Shown piece by piece: positions 60,906-64,000 of a stretch of 64,000 nucleotides of DNA (position 1 is its first letter; each line of letters begins with the position of its first letter). Made by a program: the position numbers and the translations under genes. The DNA is taken from contig NZ_JARKMS010000001.1 of the NCBI RefSeq assembly GCF_029350945.1, positions 710,313 through 774,312 of the forward strand, given 5' to 3'. The notes under the pieces are model-generated. The model did no database searches, was not told where the DNA came from, and saw only the letters and a list, made by a program, of their open reading frames with translations. Source of the DNA: Maribacter huludaoensis (GTDB lineage: Bacteria > Bacteroidota > Bacteroidia > Flavobacteriales > Flavobacteriaceae).

Positions 60906-62645
60906 TTATATCCTAGCCTGATACGTAAACAGATTATGGTATCTACCTTCTTTGGCAATCAGCTCTTCATGGGTTCCCTGCTCAGCAATACGTCCGTTTT
61001 CAATCACTAAAATCTGATTCGCTTTTCTGATAGTGCTTAAACGGTGCGCAATGACAAAAGTGGTTCTTCCTTTCGTTAGTTCAGCCAAACTCTTTTGAAT
61101 TAAAGCTTCACTTTCCGTATCAAGATTAGAGGTAGCTTCATCTAAAATCAAGATTCTTGGATTTGCCAACACAGCTCTGGCAATGGCAATACGCTGGCGT
61201 TGACCACCAGATAATTTTACGCCACGTTCCCCTATAACGGTATTCAATCCGTCTTCAAATCTATCTGTAAATTCATCTACGTACGCTGCTTTAATCGCTG
61301 CTTGTAATTCCTCTTCAGAAGCATTTGGTCTAGGGAAAAGAATGTTCTCTCTAATAGTGCCCTCAAATAGAAAATCATCCTGTAAAACCACGCCTAAAAA
61401 TTGTCTAAAACTGGTTAGGTCAACTTTTGAAAGGTCCGTGCCATCAATGGTAATTTCACCGGAGTCAGGGTTTAAAAAACTAGCCGCTAAACCTGCAATG
61501 GTAGACTTCCCGGATCCAGAACTACCCACAAGCGCAATAACATCACCAGATTTAGCTTCAAAGCTAATGTTGTGCAAGACATCTTTATCTTCCTCGTACG
61601 CAAAGCTTACGTCCTTAAAAGCCATATCTCCTTTTAATTGGGAAAGCACAATGGTTCGGTCTTTTTCGTCAGACTCTGAAACCTTGTTCATCAATTCTTC
61701 GGTACGATCTAAACCGGCCAAAGCTTCGGTCAGCTGGCTTCCAATATTGCTCATTTGTACAATGGGCGCTACCATTAGGGCAAGAAGAAAAGTAAACTCA
61801 AAATACTCGCCCGTAGTCAATTCGCCCTGCATCATTTGGTATCCACCATACCCCATCATAATTCCTGTAGTGGCCAATCCCAATAAAAAGGTAGAAGCAC
61901 TGGTCATAAAAGCGGTAGCCGTTAAACTCTTTTTTACATTTTGGTATAATTTGTCGACCCCTTCTTCAAAAACCTTACTTTCTTGCACCTCTGCGTTAAA
62001 GCCTTTAATAACGCGTATTCCACCAAGGGTTTCCGTTAGTCTTCCTTTTACTTCTGCATTAATTTTACCACGCTCCCTAAAAACAGGTCTTATAATCTTA
62101 AATGCCTTTAGAGCAATGAATGCAAATAATATTAAGGGTACAAAAGTCAATAAGGTCATTATTGGGCTAATTCTCAATAACAATACAAGAGACACTACAG
62201 CGGTAATGGTACCACCAACAAGTTGTACGAGTCCGGTGCCAATTAAATTTCTAACCCCTTCCACATCGCTCATGATTCTAGAAACTAATGAGCCGGATTT
62301 GGTGTTGTCAAAAAATCGAATAGGTAATGAAAGTACTTGCTTTTGTACCTGTGCACGAAGCTCGGAAATCATGTATTGTGCCTGAATGCTAAGCACTTTG
62401 GTAAGTAGGAAAGACATGACCGCTTGTACCAAAAATGCAAAAATAACAACGGCAACCAATATTTTTAATAGGTCATAGTTTTTATTAGGGATGATATCAT
62501 CTAAAAAGTATCGTAAAGAAACCGGAGCCACAAAACTAGCAGCTTTACTGATTACGATAAGCAATAAACCCAACAAAACCAGTTTTCTGCGTGGCCATAT
62601 AATTGTTTTAAAAGCGGTTAGTATACTTACTTTTTTTTCTGCCAT
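60906..62645 (-). CDS. MsbA-like ABC exporter (membrane + ATPase half-transporter)
   Basis: 579 residues. Six membrane segments in the first 320 residues (ABC transporter type 1 domain, with ISELRAQVQKQVLSLPIRFFD). The ATPase has Walker A GSSGSGKSTIA, Q-loop VVLQDDFLF, signature LSGGQRQRIAIARAVL, Walker B ILILDEATSNLD and H-loop VIAHRL. It works as a homodimer and probably exports lipids or drugs at the inner membrane; the lipid A flippase role of MsbA is possible but not provable here. It ends within the 7-bp repeat region. Confidence 0.93.
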   Translation of the reverse strand: MAEKKVSILTAFKTIIWPRRKLVLLGLLLIVISKAASFVAPVSLRYFLDDIIPNKNYDLLKILVAVVIFAFLVQAVMSFLLTKVLSIQAQYMISELRAQVQKQVLSLPIRFFDNTKSGSLVSRIMSDVEGVRNLIGTGLVQLVGGTITAVVSLVLLLRISPIMTLLTFVPLILFAFIALKAFKIIRPVFRERGKINAEVKGRLTETLGGIRVIKGFNAEVQESKVFEEGVDKLYQNVKKSLTATAFMTSASTFLLGLATTGIMMGYGGYQMMQGELTTGEYFEFTFLLALMVAPIVQMSNIGSQLTEALAGLDRTEELMNKVSESDEKDRTIVLSQLKGDMAFKDVSFAYEEDKDVLHNISFEAKSGDVIALVGSSGSGKSTIAGLAASFLNPDSGEITIDGTDLSKVDLTSFRQFLGVVLQDDFLFEGTIRENILFPRPNASEEELQAAIKAAYVDEFTDRFEDGLNTVIGERGVKLSGGQRQRIAIARAVLANPRILILDEATSNLDTESEALIQKSLAELTKGRTTFVIAHRLSTIRKANQILVIENGRIAEQGTHEELIAKEGRYHNLFTYQARI

Positions 62646-62815
62646 TGAGATGAATTGTTTGGTTTTTAATGTCTGGTCGAGCGTAGTCCAGACCGACCGA
62701 TAATGATCCGCAAGTTACTTCAATTCTAAACTTTAACCGAATCTAGAATAGATTTTGATATTGCTGTCCGGTATCGATAAAGGTTTTTATATTTGAGTAT
62801 CCTGATTACCGCCCG

Positions 62816-63859
62816 ATGCTTAAAAAAACCATTTTTCTTTTTTTATTAGTTACTTTTTATACGAATGCACAACAGCAATACTATGAATTGCGTGATTTCG
62901 TAACCGATAGTGCAGGCATTTTCACAGCAAGTCAAACAGCAGATTTAAATCAGCGTTTGGTAGCGTTTGAGGAGAATACTACCAATCAACTAGTAATAGT
63001 CACGATAGAAGAGTTGGGTTTTGATACCATTGAGTCTTATGCGAACGGACTGTTCAATCAAAATAAAATTGGTCAAGAAGGAAAGGATAACGGACTACTG
63101 ATTCTGTTTTCAGAATTGGACCGAGAAGTAAGAATAGAGGTAGGTTATGGGTTGGAACCGTACATTACAGATGCCGTGGCCTCAAGAATTATTAGAAATA
63201 CGATGATTCCCAAATTTAAGGAGGAGGCATATTTTGATGGTGTTGATGAGGCTACTGATCAGCTTATAGCGTTTCTCAATAACCCAGAAGCCTTAGATGA
63301 GTTTAAACAAGAAATTGAAGATAAAAAACGGAAGGAAAGGCTTTATATGAACATTTTTCTTGGTGTTTTTCTGTCAATATTTATTGGGGTAGGTGGTTTT
63401 TTCTTTCTTAAAAGCTATAGAAATATTATAGAGGTTTTTAGAGGAATATTTATGGGTAAATTAGGCGTATTACCTGGTGTTTTTATGCTTTTAGGAGGTT
63501 CTATTTCTACTATTTTTGGTTTGGTATTTATGGTGGTGCCTCTTTTTGTGGGGTATAGTATTTATACCGCAGACCAAGATCTTGCCATGCGAATTTTTGA
63601 TCATCCTAAAGTTCTGTTGTGGTTATTACTACCGTTTTTTGGCATAGCTGCCATAATCGCTTTTTTTAAGCTTAAACTATCTGATAACGAAGATTTCAGT
63701 ATTTCGTGGCTAAAGAACGATAAAACATATTACAGAAAAACATTTTCATCATCAGGTTCCCACTCTTTTGGTTCGGGCAGTAGCTCATCAAGTGGTGGTA
63801 GTTCATTTTCTGGCGGTGGCGGCAGTTCAGGTGGTGGTGGAGCAAGCGGTAGTTGGTAA
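62816..63859 (+). CDS. TPM-domain protein with Gly/Ser-rich C-terminus
   Basis: 347 residues. Signal peptide with cleavage near TNA/QQ. The TPM domain (about 25-165) has LRDFVTDSAGIFTASQTADLN, LVIVTIEELGFDTIESYANGLF and VRIEVGYGLEPYITDAVASRI. Two to three membrane segments follow (about 175-195, 215-245, 260-280), and the end is a Gly/Ser tail. Family members were first linked to photosystem repair in plants; in bacteria the role is unclear (envelope-linked phosphatase/chaperone-like activity is suspected). A TATATTTG -7-like element is at 62788. Confidence 0.85.
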   Translation: MLKKTIFLFLLVTFYTNAQQQYYELRDFVTDSAGIFTASQTADLNQRLVAFEENTTNQLVIVTIEELGFDTIESYANGLFNQNKIGQEGKDNGLLILFSELDREVRIEVGYGLEPYITDAVASRIIRNTMIPKFKEEAYFDGVDEATDQLIAFLNNPEALDEFKQEIEDKKRKERLYMNIFLGVFLSIFIGVGGFFFLKSYRNIIEVFRGIFMGKLGVLPGVFMLLGGSISTIFGLVFMVVPLFVGYSIYTADQDLAMRIFDHPKVLLWLLLPFFGIAAIIAFFKLKLSDNEDFSISWLKNDKTYYRKTFSSSGSHSFGSGSSSSSGGSSFSGGGGSSGGGGASGSW

Positions 63860-63907
63860 AATTCAAGTACTTTTATGTATCTCAAATATTCAAAATAAAT
63901 AGCATCC

Positions 63908-64000
63908 ATGAACAGAATAATTTACTTGTTGACATTTGTATTGGTTTTGTCATGTAAGACAAATAAACCAGAGAAGGGAGAAATAGAAAAATGGGAAGCA
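63908..64000 (+). CDS. Lipoprotein, N-terminal fragment (runs off the right edge)
   Basis: 31 codons from ATG 63908. Signal peptide with lipobox VLVLSC (Cys16), followed by KTNKPEKGEIEKWEA. Only the start is visible. The IEKWE segment right after the lipobox reminds me of penicillin-acylase-like (Ntn hydrolase) lipoproteins of flavobacteria, but this is a weak guess. Confidence 0.65.
   Translation, partial: MNRIIYLLTFVLVLSCKTNKPEKGEIEKWEA

Noticed and set aside
61342-62385. A 347-codon open frame on the plus strand opposite the MsbA-like exporter
   Set aside because: It has no recognisable motif and lies wholly antisense to an exporter with all ABC motifs intact; long antisense frames are common opposite conserved genes.
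1-64000. tRNA, rRNA, insertion sequence or prophage genes
   Set aside because: I looked by eye for T-loop patterns, transposase motifs and phage genes and saw none; a covariance-model scan could not be run.

Overview
The window looks like a chromosomal segment of a marine-type Flavobacteriaceae (Bacteroidetes). Evidence: low-GC coding sequence; Bacteroidetes-type promoters (TTTG / TAnnTTTG) instead of strong Shine-Dalgarno sites; type IX secretion (T9SS) sorting domains; a TonB-dependent receptor with an N-terminal carboxypeptidase-like domain; DUF4271 and DUF4296 proteins; many short lipoproteins. The species is not identified. No rRNA, tRNA, CRISPR array, prophage or insertion sequence was seen.

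Layout. 0-1.4 kb: N-terminal part of a large secreted adhesin-like protein (minus strand). 1.5-7.7 kb: a UbiA-family prenyltransferase, leuS, alanine dehydrogenase and a membrane zinc peptidase. 7.7-9.7 kb: an Lrp/AsnC regulator and a saccharopine dehydrogenase-like enzyme. 9.8-14.7 kb: DUF423 protein, a DASS-type anion/Na+ symporter joined to glycerate kinase, and PEP carboxykinase. 14.8-17.8 kb (minus): hemD-like gene, DUF4271 protein and a GT39-type glycosyltransferase. 18-24.4 kb: polyprenol-phosphate mannosyltransferase-like enzyme, dihydroorotase, DUF4296 lipoprotein, an opposed NAD-dependent epimerase-like gene, tyrS and three small lipoproteins. 24.4-26.4 kb (minus): a LuxE-like acyl-activating enzyme and two tiny secreted proteins that are almost only a T9SS sorting domain. 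26.6-33.5 kb: a duplicated-domain lipoprotein and a TonB-dependent receptor, divergent from a PhoB/PhoR-like two-component pair, with 11-bp-phased ATGTTA repeats between them. 33.5-35.2 kb: trmB, a LysE-family exporter and an alkyltransferase-like protein without the catalytic cysteine.

35.2-55 kb is the most striking region. An NtrB/NtrC-like pair (minus) faces a TolC-like outer-membrane protein, a HlyD-like adaptor, a MacB-type ATPase, five tandem paralogous MacB/FtsX-type permeases of about 800 residues, and a second ATPase. Three promoter regions (before the TolC-like gene, permease 3 and permease 5) each carry two 17-bp TGT-N11-ACA inverted repeats spaced exactly 22 bp, followed 69 or 80 bp later by a sigma-54-like TGGCA(C/T)-N5-TAG element. 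I infer that the divergent NtrC-like regulator drives three transcription units as one envelope-efflux or envelope-stress regulon. The substrate is unknown.

55-64 kb: an amidase lipoprotein; an Fe-S/redox group (Mrp-type ATPase, NifU C-terminal domain protein, ferredoxin reductase-like flavoprotein, 2Fe-2S ferredoxin) interrupted by a four-helix-bundle (S23) gene flanked by 25-bp imperfect inverted repeats; a repeat-rich 567-bp intergenic stretch; an MsbA-like ABC exporter; a TPM-domain protein; and the first 31 codons of a lipoprotein at the right edge.
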